From: VXYK01 sp965214565
GTDB taxonomy: Bacteria > Actinomycetota > Acidimicrobiia > Acidimicrobiales > Aldehydirespiratoraceae
Length of the DNA stretch: 64,000 bases
Reading direction: 5' to 3'
Assembly: GCA_965214565.1 (NCBI GenBank)
Contig: OZ243951.1
Span: 124,001 to 188,000, forward strand
Part shown: one piece after another, positions 16,640-25,978 of the stretch
Numbering within the stretch: the first letter of the stretch is position 1
Layout of the letters: every line of letters begins with the position of its first letter
Translations under genes and position numbers: made by a program
The notes under the pieces: model-generated
Database searches by the model: none
Seen by the model: only the letters and a program-made list of their open reading frames with translations
Told to the model about the DNA's origin: nothing

Positions 16640-18634
16640 ATGGCGTCAAGCCCCCCCGCACCACCTCCTCCACCTCCACCTCCACCACCGCCACCACAAT
16701 CTGGCGACCTCGAAAAGCCCGAGGACAAGAGCACAAGCCGACCCGGCAGGCCGAGCTGGTCGCGCTACATACTCTGGATTGCCGTCGCTGCCCTGCTAAC
16801 GGTGTTGCTCTTCAACTACCTGTACAGTGGCGAATCCCGCGAGCAGGTCACCTACTCCAACTTCTTGGAGAGCGTCGACCAAGGTGAGGTGGTGGAAGTC
16901 ACCTACGACAACAACAACGGGGAAATCGTCTTTGCGACCGAGCTGGACAAGTTCGAGACCACCGGTCCCACACCGCTGCCCGACGCCGACCACGACCTGA
17001 TCGGCGATAACACCAAGCTCAAATTCGAGACGCCCAGGCCAAACTTCTTCGCTTCAATCTTCCCGATCTTGCTCCCCGTGCTTCTGCTCATCGGCTTCTT
17101 CTTCTGGATGCAGCGCCGGGCACAGGGGCAACTGGGCAGCATGATGTCGGTCGGCCGAAGCAAGGCCAAGACCTACTCGACCGAACGCCCCGGGACCACC
17201 TTCGACGACGTGGCAGGATATGAGGGCGTTAAGCAGGAGATCACCGAGATCGTCGAGTTCTTGAAACATCCCGCCCCATTCGCCGAGATCGGCGCGCGCG
17301 TCCCCAAAGGAGTGATGCTGGTCGGCCCTCCAGGCACCGGCAAGACCCTCATAGCCAAAGCCGTCGCGGGAGAGGCGGGCGTCCCCTTCCTCTCAGTCAC
17401 GGGTTCGGACTTCATGGAGATGTTCGTGGGAGTCGGCGCCAGCCGTGTGCGAGACCTTTTCGACTCGGCTCGCAAAATGGGCAAAGCAATCATCTTCATA
17501 GACGAGATCGACTCGATCGGGCGCAAACGCGGCGCCGGTCTCGGCGGCGGGCACGACGAACGAGAACAGACCCTCAACCAGATGCTGGCTGAAATGGACG
17601 GCTTCGAGCCGACCGACGGGATCGTGATGATGGCAGCCACGAACCGGCCCGACATCCTCGATCCGGCACTGTTGCGCCCGGGCCGCTTCGATCGACAGGT
17701 GGTCGTGCCACTGCCGGAACTCGACGACCGCAAGAAGATCCTCGCGGTCCATCTCAAAGGCAAGCGCACCACTGACGACGTAGACGTCGACCTGGTCGCC
17801 CGAGGTGCCCCCGGTATGAGCGGTGCGGATCTCGCCAATCTGGTCAACGAGGCGGCACTGTTCGCGGTTCGTCGCGGTCGGGACCAGATCGATGCCGTGG
17901 ACTTCGACTCTGCGAGAGACCGGGTGATCCTGGGAATCGAGCGATTGTCGGTAGCCCAGAGCCCGGAGAACCTGGAACGCACGGCTTACCACGAAGCCGG
18001 CCACGCCCTGTGCGCCGCGGTACAGAACAACCACGATCCCGTCCACAAGGTAACGATCATTCCCACCGGCATGGCCCTCGGCGTGACCATGACACTACCC
18101 ACCGAGGACCGCCACACCCTCGACAAAGCCGAGGCCGAGGCACGAATGGTCATGGCCATGGGCGGCAGGGTGGCGGAGTCCCTGGTATTCGACGAGTTCT
18201 CCTCAGGAGCTGCCAACGACCTCGTTCAAGCAACCAGCATCGCCCGTCTGATGGTCACCGAATGGGGCATGAGTTCCGCGGTCGGGCCCATGTCTCTGGC
18301 CGACGGCGGACCGGTCTTTCTCGGCGCCGACATGATGCAGTCGAAGAACTACTCACCCGACACAGCCAAGCTCGTCGACACCGAGATCCGCCGGATCCTC
18401 ACCGAGTCCGAAGATCGCTGCCGGGAGATTCTCATCGAATATCGCAAGGGCCTCGACCTCGTAGCCAGGGCCCTGTTGGAGCACGAGACCATCTCGGGAG
18501 ACGAAGTGGAACGCCTCATCGCACTGGCGCGTTCGGGACCGGTCACCGAAAACATCGCCCGGAGCAACACCGAGCCAGAGACAGACATCCAACAGCCGAT
18601 CCCGGCTGAAGCGACTGTTTCCGAAGACTCCTGA
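16640..18634 (+). CDS. ftsH: ATP-dependent zinc metalloprotease FtsH
   Basis: A 664-residue membrane-bound AAA protease that removes damaged or unassembled membrane and cytosolic proteins. Two membrane helices flank a short external domain (residues about 41-60 and 133-153). Walker A GPPGTGKT is at 229-236, Walker B is IIFIDEID, the second region of homology is ATNRPDILDPALLRPGRFD, and the protease site HEAGH is at 451-455. The N-terminal tail carries an unusual run of twelve prolines, which would need EF-P to translate. The C-terminal tail is acidic. The next gene (thioredoxin-like) follows after 12 bp. Confidence 0.96.
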   Translation: MASSPPAPPPPPPPPPPPPQSGDLEKPEDKSTSRPGRPSWSRYILWIAVAALLTVLLFNYLYSGESREQVTYSNFLESVDQGEVVEVTYDNNNGEIVFATELDKFETTGPTPLPDADHDLIGDNTKLKFETPRPNFFASIFPILLPVLLLIGFFFWMQRRAQGQLGSMMSVGRSKAKTYSTERPGTTFDDVAGYEGVKQEITEIVEFLKHPAPFAEIGARVPKGVMLVGPPGTGKTLIAKAVAGEAGVPFLSVTGSDFMEMFVGVGASRVRDLFDSARKMGKAIIFIDEIDSIGRKRGAGLGGGHDEREQTLNQMLAEMDGFEPTDGIVMMAATNRPDILDPALLRPGRFDRQVVVPLPELDDRKKILAVHLKGKRTTDDVDVDLVARGAPGMSGADLANLVNEAALFAVRRGRDQIDAVDFDSARDRVILGIERLSVAQSPENLERTAYHEAGHALCAAVQNNHDPVHKVTIIPTGMALGVTMTLPTEDRHTLDKAEAEARMVMAMGGRVAESLVFDEFSSGAANDLVQATSIARLMVTEWGMSSAVGPMSLADGGPVFLGADMMQSKNYSPDTAKLVDTEIRRILTESEDRCREILIEYRKGLDLVARALLEHETISGDEVERLIALARSGPVTENIARSNTEPETDIQQPIPAEATVSEDS

Positions 18635-18646
18635 CCGACGCTCGGC

Positions 18647-19141
18647 ATGGACCGCCTGCTCCTGGTCTTGGGTGGTGTCGCTATAGCTCTGTTGGTTGCA
18701 TCGCTGCTCAGCCGCAGGAAACACCCGACGCCGGCCGCGAACACCGACACGATCCCCCGACAACTCGACCGCAACGACTTCAACGGCCCAGATCGGCCGT
18801 GGCTCGTCGCAGTGTTCACCGCGTCGAGCTGTGCAACGTGTGCCGGGGTGATGGAGAGGGCCAAGCACCTGGCCAGCAGCCAAGTATGCGTTCAGGAACT
18901 GGAACTGAGCGCTGAGGCGGACCTGCACGAACGCTACGGCATTGACGCTGTGCCCATGCTGCTCATCGCAGATCTGACGGGTGCGGTGCAGCGCGCCTTC
19001 GTCGGCCCTACCAGTTCCGCGGACCTCTGGGCCTCGTTGGCGGACCTTCGCGAACCGCGCAGTCGCGAACCGCGCAGTCGCGAACCGCGCAGCGTTACAA
19101 ACGAACCCGGCTCAGACGAAACCGTTACCGGCCCTGGCTGA
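18647..19141 (+). CDS. Membrane-anchored thioredoxin-like protein
   Basis: A 164-residue protein with one N-terminal membrane helix (residues about 4-21) and a thioredoxin-like domain. VAVFTASSCATCAGV holds a CxxC pair (Cys62, Cys65), and the later YGIDAVPMLL supplies the cis-proline segment. If the helix inserts N-out the domain would be cytosolic; topology is not settled. It is likely a thiol-disulfide exchange protein. The C-terminus has three copies of REPRS encoded by a 15-bp tandem repeat. It follows ftsH by 12 bp and is likely cotranscribed. Confidence 0.75.
   Translation: MDRLLLVLGGVAIALLVASLLSRRKHPTPAANTDTIPRQLDRNDFNGPDRPWLVAVFTASSCATCAGVMERAKHLASSQVCVQELELSAEADLHERYGIDAVPMLLIADLTGAVQRAFVGPTSSADLWASLADLREPRSREPRSREPRSVTNEPGSDETVTGPG
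19049..19093 (+). repeat. 15-bp tandem repeat, three copies, at the 3' end of the thioredoxin-like gene
   Basis: The unit CGCGAACCGCGCAGT occurs three times (last base changed in the third copy). It encodes REPRS x3 in frame, 16 codons before the stop. Confidence 0.9.
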
Positions 19142-19212
19142 CACCACTCAAGATGCCGTGGACCATCCCGGTATCCCACGGCAGCATGAACGGCGAACCG
19201 GGTCTCTGAGTA

Positions 19213-20754
19213 TCACGGAGCGGCAGCGGGACGCGGCTCGGCCGCCACGATGCCCGGTAGCAACTGATGCTGTGACACGCCGGTCAGATCTCGGCTGACC
19301 ACCACCGGCGACCGGGACACAACCTCCACGATCGGGCGCTCAGACCCCAGTTCTGAAGCAGGCAGCGAGACCCGTCGCAGCGGAGCCACCTCTATGGAAG
19401 TAACCAGACTGCGACCCCGGCCATCAAGAATCGCCACCTCAACGGTGGCGATCGACACAGGGGACGGATTGAAGATCGCGACTGAGTGCGACCCGCTGCC
19501 CAACGGAGCCAACCATCTCGTTGAGCTCACGTCCAGGCCCGTGGTTGCGGCCACCGAGACGTTCACCGGCCCATGGTCCTGTGTCGGCTCGGGATCAACC
19601 GACTCCTCTTCGTAGAACGCTTCGTCGAGGGGAGTCTCGGCGAACAGGCCGCTGCTCTCGTGCATCACCGCGATCGGAAGGCCCGTCAACGACCTCGCGG
19701 TGATGCCGTACGAGCCGAGTCCGTTGAGCCTGCTCACGTCGCTCAAACGGACCTGGCTCGTGGCGCCTGCTGCGATGCTCAGCTCAATCGGATCACGGCT
19801 CACACCCTCCCCGGAGAGGATCTCAAGATCAACCTCCGCCGTCTGGTCAGCCGTTGGGTTCACCACACTCACCACATCGAAGCGATCGTTGCTGTTGAGG
19901 TCCAGAAGGTGCCAGACCGGAGCTGTAGTGGACGCCAGCGGCGTAACCGACAAGCCGACAGGAAAACTGTGGTCCGCCTCGGTGACGAGTCCCTGTGACT
20001 GCACTCTCGACGCCGCTATCCGACCGACAACGGCATCGATCACCGCGCTCACCCGACTCGCCACCGGCACCACCTCGGTGACATCAAGGGCAACCACCCG
20101 TCGGGCCGGAACCACCACGCCGTTAAGGGTGTCGACCCCCACATCGGAATCGAAGCGAATGTCGAGAACCGCATCATGGGGAAACGGGTTGAGCAGCAAC
20201 AACACCATCTCCTCGCCCTTCGTCGCGAACTCCGTCGCTCCCGAGGCCGCCACCCACAAATCAGAGGTACGGGTATGGCAAAGAGCCCGATCAGTGGTCC
20301 CCGATGCGCCCAGATACGTCTGCTCCACGATCACGTCGGCCGAACCCACCTCAACGACGGCACCCATCCACTCCGAGTCGGTTACGAGGTCCGCCAATCG
20401 CACGCGGGTACGCCCACCGGCTTCGATCGTCACCACCGCATCCGTGGGAGCAACGCCGAGCCCGCTTCGGATCCCCGAGACGAACGCAGCCACGGACTCG
20501 ACTGAGGCATTGATGACCTCCAGGGACACATCGGCTCGCCCACCGGGAGCAGACCCTCCCGGGCAGAACCAGGTTCCGATTTCCCTGGACGACTCCGGAA
20601 CCGAATAAGCAGCCGGTACCACCAGCCGCTCAATGTCCCGCTCGAAAACCCCCGAAGCGCCGATCTCGTCCAGCGAGTCTGACCCGTCTAGCAACAACGC
20701 GACCGCGAGCACGAAGCCGAACAGCATCACCACGAACACGCGGGTCACTCTCAC
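19213..20754 (-). CDS. DUF5719-like secreted protein
   Basis: A protein of about 513 residues with one N-terminal hydrophobic helix (VTRVFVVMLFGFVLAVALL) and then a long extracytoplasmic region of beta-rich repeats resembling DUF5719. The function is unknown. I place the start at GTG 20752-20754, which overlaps the TGA of the upstream GT2 gene as GTGA. An ATG at 20835 would add 27 residues but overlap that gene by 85 bp. The pairing of a GT2 membrane protein with a DUF5719 protein is common in actinobacteria near DUF3499 and manB, suggesting a shared role in surface glycan formation. Confidence 0.7.
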   Translation of the reverse strand: MRVTRVFVVMLFGFVLAVALLLDGSDSLDEIGASGVFERDIERLVVPAAYSVPESSREIGTWFCPGGSAPGGRADVSLEVINASVESVAAFVSGIRSGLGVAPTDAVVTIEAGGRTRVRLADLVTDSEWMGAVVEVGSADVIVEQTYLGASGTTDRALCHTRTSDLWVAASGATEFATKGEEMVLLLLNPFPHDAVLDIRFDSDVGVDTLNGVVVPARRVVALDVTEVVPVASRVSAVIDAVVGRIAASRVQSQGLVTEADHSFPVGLSVTPLASTTAPVWHLLDLNSNDRFDVVSVVNPTADQTAEVDLEILSGEGVSRDPIELSIAAGATSQVRLSDVSRLNGLGSYGITARSLTGLPIAVMHESSGLFAETPLDEAFYEEESVDPEPTQDHGPVNVSVAATTGLDVSSTRWLAPLGSGSHSVAIFNPSPVSIATVEVAILDGRGRSLVTSIEVAPLRRVSLPASELGSERPIVEVVSRSPVVVSRDLTGVSQHQLLPGIVAAEPRPAAAP

Positions 20755-23700
20755 CGCCTGTGCCCAATCACCGGGCGGATTGCAGCCACGCCGAACAACA
20801 GCACGATCGCGGACAGTTGCACGATCAACACCCATCGCCTCCAGGGTGCGGTCAAGTAGACCAGTTCACCGGTACCACCAGCTTGGGGCGTGAAAGCGGT
20901 CGCATAATCGACCGAGTGCCGTTGCGGGGCTCGAGAACCGTCAACTTCCAAGATCCACGACGGATCCGCAGTCTGCGCCAGAAACACCTCCGTGCCGTCC
21001 GGGATCGAGCCGGAGACGTTGTCGCCGCGCCCCGACATGACGCCTGCGGTTCCCGATATGGGCACCGCAGCCAGATCCTCGATCTGCTCGATACCATCGT
21101 CGAATCTCGGAGACGCAGCCGCACGGACCGAAGTCCATTCAGTGTTGGCGTACACCTCGACGGCGCTGTTGATTCCCTCGAGGCGCCTCAAGTCGAGTTG
21201 GGACGCAATCGCGTCCCGCACCCCCGCGGGTATCGAAAGCGCATCATCGGGGCCGCTGAAAGGGGCCGGGGCAAGTCGGTCCAGCATGACCACGTACCGG
21301 ACCCCGAGCCCACCGAGCTCCCTTCCCAGACGTATCGTCTCTCCGTTGATCGCACGCAGAACCGCCTCCGAAACCAGCGTCGCCGCCCCCCCCTCGACCG
21401 CCGGAAGACGGTCAGACAACCTCGGAAACCCGTCAATGGACGCAACCCAGGCCAGGTCTCCAACCAACGGACGGCCGTCGGACAATATCGTTTCGGGCGC
21501 TCCGATCCACAGGACTCGATAACTTCCGTCCCTCAACGGGTCCGCAAAGGGCAGCACGTCCTCGTAATCGCCGCGAGGCATCCCCCAACGCCCGGACTCC
21601 GCCAGCGCCAACCCCGGAATCGAACCGGCCACAGCGGCCACTACTGCCAACGGCAACAATGCCTGACGCCAGCCGAATCCCGCGTCGGGCAGGTCATACT
21701 CGAACGCCACTATCGCGACACCGCAGGTGAGCGCCACCCCCGCTGCTGCAGACGCCAACAGGACGCTGTTGTCGGGCATGCCGAACGGCAGCCAACCGAG
21801 AGCTGCGACCCAGGTCAGGCCCCAACTGACGATCGCCACCGACCAGCCGCGGACCGCCAACCCAAGCCGCCATGAACGCCCGAGAAGAATCGGAATGACC
21901 ATCAGAATCCCGAATGCCCAGATGAAAGCTCCCGGATCGCTCGGCCCGATGTTGAAACTGATGATGTCGTGAAGCGGTATTGCGGAAGCTGAGCCGTCAC
22001 GCCCTCCGGCCAATGGCTCCCAGGTCATACCACCGGCAAGCAGGTCCACAACCAACGGCAGGGCCAGTACCGACACCACCGGCAGAGCCACGGTCACGCA
22101 GACGAACATGCGCAAGGTTCCGGAGAGGTCGACGCTGAGAATCGCCGCCAGCAACAGTCCGGCGAGCATCGGAACCAGGATCAGACTCGCCGACAGATCA
22201 AACAGGGCGGTCACGCCGAGGGCCGCACCGATGCTCCCACCGATTGGAAGCACCCGATGCCAGGTGCCGTCCGACGAAGGGGACGACCACAACGACTGTG
22301 CCTTCAGAAGCGCCGCGAGGAGCCACGGAGCCAATGCATAGGCATAGACGCCGCCGATGCTCGCAGTCGCAACCGCAGCCCACGGCAACGGAATCACCCC
22401 GTACACGAACAACGAACCGAGCTGAGCCCGCCGAGAGCCGGTGGGCCGGAGCATCCGCCAAGCCCCCATCAGACCCACCACGATCGGCAACAGCACCCAC
22501 ATGGTGCGCACCAGACCCATTGCGCCACCCGAAAGGATCGAGAACAGTCCAAGAAGGCCCACCACACTGGCCGCCGCGCCGGAACTGCCCATGTCACGCT
22601 CCCGCCATCCACTCCACCACTCGCCGATCATCTCTGAACCTGAACCGCCGAACGGCAGGTAGTCTCCGATCGCAGGAACCCCGCCGGTGATCAGCGACCG
22701 GGAACCGAACAACACGAACAACCCGATCAACGCCCAGACCACAGCCGAGATCCGGGCGGTGCCGGTGCGCATCACGGACGCCAGTTCCTGGCCCACGGCG
22801 TGCGCCCCGTCTGGACCGAAGCGTCCCCTGATCGCCGCGGTCAGCCGGACGCTCCCGCCCTGCTGAAGGGCTCGGACATCGGCATAGCGGGTCCTTCTCA
22901 GACGTCTCAACGCCTTGCGCCGCGAGTGGATCCCCCCCAGACGAGAGACATTCCAGAGCCACCCCCCCCAGATGTCCCGGAAATGGCCGAACCTCCGACC
23001 GAACAGGGCGACCATCGACTCAAAGAACGAGAACACCAACGCCAGCGGCAGCAGATAGAACAGCGACGGGAGACTCGATGTGACCAGCACAGTACGGAGT
23101 TGGTGACGGGCGCCGAGACGCTCCTCATCCGTGCTCTTCCGTGTCGAGAGCGCTTGGCGGTGCCGCACCCGGGCATCGGGAACCGCCATCACCCTCGCTC
23201 CCGCCAGTTGTGCCCTGAAACACAGGTCTACGTCTTCGCAATGGTAGGGCATCTCGGGGTCAAACCCGTCGAGGCTCCTGAACAGGTCGGTGCGTATCAG
23301 CATGCACGCCGAGGGCACGGCGAAGACGTCCGCCACAGCGTCGTACTGCTCCTGATCGATCTCGCCGGGTTCCACAACGTCGGCAGCAACGGCGAAACGG
23401 TCGACAATGTAGGCGACATGCTGCAATCGGTCGGGATCGTCCCAATCGAGGAGCTTCGGGCCGACGATCCCTGCGTTGGAACGCAGCGACTCAAGCACAA
23501 GCAGCCGCACAGCGTCCGGTTCCAGGGCTATGTCGTCGTGGCAGATCATCAGGAACACAGGGTCGACATTCGTGTCGAGCAGCGCATTCGCCGCTGCCGA
23601 GAACCCGTCTGTGTCCGAGGCGTCGAGTACCGACGCCTCCGGCAGGAGGGCCTCCACCCGAGCGGGCATTGATGGGTCGCCCGCAGCGTCCACCACCATG

Positions 23701-23864
23701 ACCTCAAGGCGCGGATAGTCCTGCGCGGCGAGACTCTCCAAGGTCTCGGAGAACCAGTCACCGGGGGCGTGGGCGACTATCACCGCAAGGACCGACGGCG
23801 TCGTGTCCCGCGCGCCCGCCAGGTTGTCACCACTCAGCAGAGATTGGTCCGAACTGTCTGCCAC
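20751..23864 (-). CDS. GT2 glycosyltransferase with large C-terminal membrane region
   Basis: A 1037-residue protein. Residues about 24-260 are a GT2 domain: VIVAHAPGDWF, ESLAAQDYP, a DTDGFSAAANALL segment in the place of the NxGfgxgxN motif, ICHDDIALEPD with the metal-binding acidic residues, and EDVDLCFRAQLAG. About ten membrane helices follow (roughly 275-300 and 385-740), then an extracytoplasmic segment and a last helix near the end. It probably moves a sugar onto a lipid-linked or wall glycan. It is translationally coupled to the DUF5719-like gene. The GTG start at 23862-23864 has TAACCT 9 bases upstream. Confidence 0.82.
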   Translation of the reverse strand: MADSSDQSLLSGDNLAGARDTTPSVLAVIVAHAPGDWFSETLESLAAQDYPRLEVMVVDAAGDPSMPARVEALLPEASVLDASDTDGFSAAANALLDTNVDPVFLMICHDDIALEPDAVRLLVLESLRSNAGIVGPKLLDWDDPDRLQHVAYIVDRFAVAADVVEPGEIDQEQYDAVADVFAVPSACMLIRTDLFRSLDGFDPEMPYHCEDVDLCFRAQLAGARVMAVPDARVRHRQALSTRKSTDEERLGARHQLRTVLVTSSLPSLFYLLPLALVFSFFESMVALFGRRFGHFRDIWGGWLWNVSRLGGIHSRRKALRRLRRTRYADVRALQQGGSVRLTAAIRGRFGPDGAHAVGQELASVMRTGTARISAVVWALIGLFVLFGSRSLITGGVPAIGDYLPFGGSGSEMIGEWWSGWRERDMGSSGAAASVVGLLGLFSILSGGAMGLVRTMWVLLPIVVGLMGAWRMLRPTGSRRAQLGSLFVYGVIPLPWAAVATASIGGVYAYALAPWLLAALLKAQSLWSSPSSDGTWHRVLPIGGSIGAALGVTALFDLSASLILVPMLAGLLLAAILSVDLSGTLRMFVCVTVALPVVSVLALPLVVDLLAGGMTWEPLAGGRDGSASAIPLHDIISFNIGPSDPGAFIWAFGILMVIPILLGRSWRLGLAVRGWSVAIVSWGLTWVAALGWLPFGMPDNSVLLASAAAGVALTCGVAIVAFEYDLPDAGFGWRQALLPLAVVAAVAGSIPGLALAESGRWGMPRGDYEDVLPFADPLRDGSYRVLWIGAPETILSDGRPLVGDLAWVASIDGFPRLSDRLPAVEGGAATLVSEAVLRAINGETIRLGRELGGLGVRYVVMLDRLAPAPFSGPDDALSIPAGVRDAIASQLDLRRLEGINSAVEVYANTEWTSVRAAASPRFDDGIEQIEDLAAVPISGTAGVMSGRGDNVSGSIPDGTEVFLAQTADPSWILEVDGSRAPQRHSVDYATAFTPQAGGTGELVYLTAPWRRWVLIVQLSAIVLLFGVAAIRPVIGHRR

Positions 23865-23922
23865 AATCGACCGAGGTTACCGCCACCAGCGCTGCGGCGG
23901 GTGATGGCGCGGGGCAGGCGTG

Positions 23923-23951
23923 TTGAGAGCAGGGCCGCTCGGGCGTAGAGT
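23923..23951 (+). promoter_or_regulatory. Candidate rmd-gmd promoter
   Basis: TTGAGA (23923-23928) and TAGAGT (23946-23951) are 17 bases apart, a proper -35/-10 pair. The expected start of transcription is near 23958-23960, about 60 bases before the rmd ATG. The next ATG (23960-23962) opens a 23-codon frame that overlaps the rmd start and could act as a leaderless upstream ORF. Confidence 0.5.
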
Positions 23952-24018
23952 CTACGGCGATGCGCGGTCGACCGGTGAACAACAACGGTGGACCGAGCGC
24001 TGCGACCCGAGGCCCGAC

Positions 24019-24939
24019 ATGCGTGCACTAGTGACCGGTGCCAACGGTTTCGTGGGGCTCCATCTCGTTGCCCACCTAGCCTCTTGCGGAGACGAAGTCA
24101 TCGAGTCCGACACCAACATCTTGGACCGCGAAGCGATCATCGCCACGATCACCGAAGCAAGACCCGAAGTCGTGTACCACCTCGCCGCCCAAGCCGATGT
24201 GGGTGGCTCCTGGGACTCCCCTGTCGAGACGCTGCGAGTCAACGTGGAAGGCACGCTCAACGTCTGCGACGCTGCCCGGCTCGCCGGCGCGCAACGGGTA
24301 CTGGGGATAACCAGCGCAGACGTGTACGGCCATGTCGACCAAACCGACCCGGGCGGCCCACCGCTCGACGAGACGACGCGGTTGCGTCCGCTCAGCCCCT
24401 ACGCGGCGAGCAAGGCTGCCGCAGAGGCCATCTACCTCCAGGCCGGACTGGGTCACGGCCTGAACGTCGTGTTGGCGCGCAGTTTCAACCATCTCGGCCC
24501 GGGACAGTCCGACCGTTTCGTCGCTTCAGCCATCGCCGGCCGGATCGCGGCCAATGAACGCAACGGCAACACCACCGTGTCCATCGGCAATCTCGAAGCC
24601 CGCCGCGACTTCACCGACGTCCGAGACGTCGTAAGGGCGTACCGGCTGCTGATCACACACGGCACTCCCGGAGACGCATACCATGTCTGCTCCGGCAGAG
24701 ACCGCTCGATCCGAGAGATCGCCGAACAACTCGTAGGCTTGGCGGCATTCCCCATGACCCTCGAACCAGACCCGGAACTGCTGAGACCCGTCGACCTGAA
24801 GGTACTGTGCGGCGACAACACCAAGCTCCGCACCCAAACCGGTTGGAAACCAGAGATCCCGATCGAGACCACCCTTCACGACCTGCTCGAATTCTGGCGC
24901 CACAACCCCGAAGGCGTCGAGACTCCCCAACCCCGCTGA
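24019..24939 (+). CDS. rmd: GDP-6-deoxy-D-mannose reductase (GDP-4-keto-6-deoxymannose reductase)
   Basis: A 306-residue short-chain dehydrogenase of the extended (epimerase) type. It has the NAD(P)-binding TGANGFVG near the N-terminus, the catalytic TSADVYG and YAASK, and the Rmd-typical stretches RSFNHLGPGQ and GNLEARRDFTDVRDVV. It should reduce the Gmd product to GDP-D-rhamnose. The ATG at 24019 has GAGG 6 bases upstream and starts directly at the Rossmann strand. gmd follows 13 bp later, making a compact two-step pathway. Confidence 0.85.
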   Translation: MRALVTGANGFVGLHLVAHLASCGDEVIESDTNILDREAIIATITEARPEVVYHLAAQADVGGSWDSPVETLRVNVEGTLNVCDAARLAGAQRVLGITSADVYGHVDQTDPGGPPLDETTRLRPLSPYAASKAAAEAIYLQAGLGHGLNVVLARSFNHLGPGQSDRFVASAIAGRIAANERNGNTTVSIGNLEARRDFTDVRDVVRAYRLLITHGTPGDAYHVCSGRDRSIREIAEQLVGLAAFPMTLEPDPELLRPVDLKVLCGDNTKLRTQTGWKPEIPIETTLHDLLEFWRHNPEGVETPQPR

Positions 24940-24952
24940 GACAAGGACCAAC

Positions 24953-25933
24953 GTGGCTGAACGCGCGCTAATTACAGGAATCACCGGCCAGGACGGCTCA
25001 TATCTGGCCGAACTGCTCCTCGCAAAGGGCTACGACGTCATCGGCATGGTGCGTCGCTCGAGCACCGTCAACTTCGAGCGCATCGCCCATATCCAGGACC
25101 AGCTTCGCCTCGCGCCCGGCGATCTGCTCGACGAAGTGTCGATGATCGAGATCCTGAGAACCTACAGGCCCGCTGAGATTTACAATCTCGCAGCGCAGTC
25201 CTTCGTGCAGACATCCTTCGGCCAGCCGGTCCTGACCGGTGAGACCACAGCTCTGGGAGTAACCCGCCTGCTCGACGCGGTTCGGCTGGTAGATCCTGAA
25301 ATCCGGTTCTACCAAGCCAGCTCATCGGAGATGTTCGGCAAGGTCCAAGAGGTCCCCCAGACCGAGACGACACCGTTCCATCCACGCAGTCCCTACGGCG
25401 TGGCCAAGGTCTACGGGCACTGGATCACCGTCAACTACCGCGAGAGCTACGGCCTGCACGCCACCTCCGGAATCCTCTTCAACCATGAGAGTCCCCGCCG
25501 CGGGATGGAGTTCGTGACCCGCAAGATCAGCCATGCCGTGGCACGGATCAAACTCGGACAGGCAGACGAACTCCGCCTCGGCAACCTCGATGCCAAACGG
25601 GACTGGGGGTTCGCGGCCGATTACGTGGACGCCATGTGGCGAATGCTGCAACGGGACGAGCCTGAGGACTACGTGATCTGCACAGGGGAGACGCACTCGG
25701 TGCGTGAGTTCTGTCAACTCGCTTTCGATCATGTCGGCCTGAGTTGGGAGGACCACGTCGTGATCGACGAGTCCTTCATGCGGCCCGCGGAGGTCGATCT
25801 TCTCGTGGGCGACGCCTCAAAGGCCGAGACCGACCTCGACTGGACGCCCCAGACATCGTTCGCCGACCTCGTACGGCTCATGGTCGACGCCGACCTCGAC
25901 CTGCTCGAGGGTCGCCTCCGAGGACTGGCTTGA
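24953..25933 (+). CDS. gmd: GDP-mannose 4,6-dehydratase
   Basis: A 326-residue extended short-chain dehydrogenase that turns GDP-mannose into GDP-4-keto-6-deoxymannose. ITGITGQDGSYLAELLL is the Gmd-type nucleotide motif and VRRSSTVNFERI is the Gmd-specific loop; SSSEMFG and YGVAK hold the catalytic residues, and FNHESPRRGMEFVTRKI and GNLDAKRDWGFAADYV are family signatures. It starts at GTG 24953. Its product can feed rmd (24019) and the GDP-fucose-synthase-like gene at 41258. The stop codon lies within a 19-bp tandem repeat that leads into cofD. Confidence 0.93.
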   Translation: MAERALITGITGQDGSYLAELLLAKGYDVIGMVRRSSTVNFERIAHIQDQLRLAPGDLLDEVSMIEILRTYRPAEIYNLAAQSFVQTSFGQPVLTGETTALGVTRLLDAVRLVDPEIRFYQASSSEMFGKVQEVPQTETTPFHPRSPYGVAKVYGHWITVNYRESYGLHATSGILFNHESPRRGMEFVTRKISHAVARIKLGQADELRLGNLDAKRDWGFAADYVDAMWRMLQRDEPEDYVICTGETHSVREFCQLAFDHVGLSWEDHVVIDESFMRPAEVDLLVGDASKAETDLDWTPQTSFADLVRLMVDADLDLLEGRLRGLA

Positions 25934-25978
25934 GACACGGGGACTAGCTTGAGACACGGGGACTAACTTGAGACACAC
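25922..25978 (+). repeat. 19-bp tandem repeat, three copies, spanning the gmd stop and the cofD start
   Basis: Copies of GGACTNGCTTGAGACACGG at 25922-25940, 25941-25959 and 25960-25978. Each carries TTGA. In copy 1 the TGA is the gmd stop; in copy 3 the TTG is the cofD start. Confidence 0.95.
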
